Below, piece by piece: positions 33,187 to 33,433 of a stretch of 33,433 nucleotides of DNA. Both the position numbers and the translations under genes were made by a program. The notes under the pieces were generated by a model. It made no database searches. It was not told where the DNA came from and saw only the letters and a program-made list of their open reading frames with translations. This stretch comes from Gallionella sp. (GTDB lineage Bacteria; Pseudomonadota; Gammaproteobacteria; Burkholderiales; Gallionellaceae). Numbering within the stretch: position 1 is the first letter of the stretch; the number at the start of each line of letters is the position of its first letter. The stretch covers positions 1-33,433 of the forward strand of contig JANLIB010000275.1 of the NCBI GenBank assembly GCA_024653675.1. Reading direction: 5' to 3'.

Positions 33187-33433
33187 TCAATCGTCCTTGT
33201 CTTCACCCATACGCTTCGTCACATATTTGAGATCGAAGTCAAGTACCCGTGCGGCGAGTTTATCGATCAGAGCGCGTTCGGGCTTAGTTTTATCATTATC
33301 GCCCTTGTCATCGCTGTCATCTTCCTTATCCGCGTCCGGCTGTTCCTTTTTGATCAGATTTCGTATTTCCTGAATCTGTTGCCTGCCGACCTTGGGCTGG
33401 TTCAAGCGGTATGCGCTGATCGCGGCCTGGAAG
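33187..33433 (-). CDS. C-terminal part of a hypothetical charged protein, running off the window edge
   Basis: Open frame to the window end (...FQAAISAYRLNQPKVGRQQIQEIRNLIKKEQPDADKEDDSDDKG...). No family recognised. Confidence 0.5.
   Translation of the reverse strand, partial: FQAAISAYRLNQPKVGRQQIQEIRNLIKKEQPDADKEDDSDDKGDNDKTKPERALIDKLAARVLDFDLKYVTKRMGEDKDD

Overview
The window looks like a betaproteobacterial chromosome segment (inferred from protein content and gene order). It has four parts. (1) A housekeeping block: prmC-prfA-hemA, a PPi-type phosphofructokinase divergent from ppa, then folD. (2) A ~3.3 kb accessory island (about 7.2-10.5 kb) with an MNT/HEPN (MntA/HepT) toxin-antitoxin pair lying between folD and a diverged second copy of the folD 3' end, two integron-cassette-like genes with attC-like sequences, and a short CDF-type transporter. 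The island is bounded by ~200 bp imperfect inverted repeats. (3) ftsB-eno-kdsA-pyrG, then a GGDEF/EAL protein translationally coupled to a di-heme cytochrome c peroxidase. (4) A nearly complete nuo operon (nuoE to nuoN, minus strand). Between nuoK and nuoN, the usual nuoL-nuoM pair is replaced by a coupled four-gene set: MrpD-like, small 2-TM protein, NuoL/Mrp hybrid, and NuoM. This gives four antiporter-type subunits instead of three. The window is unusually rich in dispersed palindromic repeats and heptanucleotide tandem repeats. Two palindromic elements sit in frame inside conserved genes (prmC and nuoG), and one insertion appears to have split an ATGA-coupled pyrG/kdsA junction. All calls are from reading sequence and the supplied ORFs; no searches were run.
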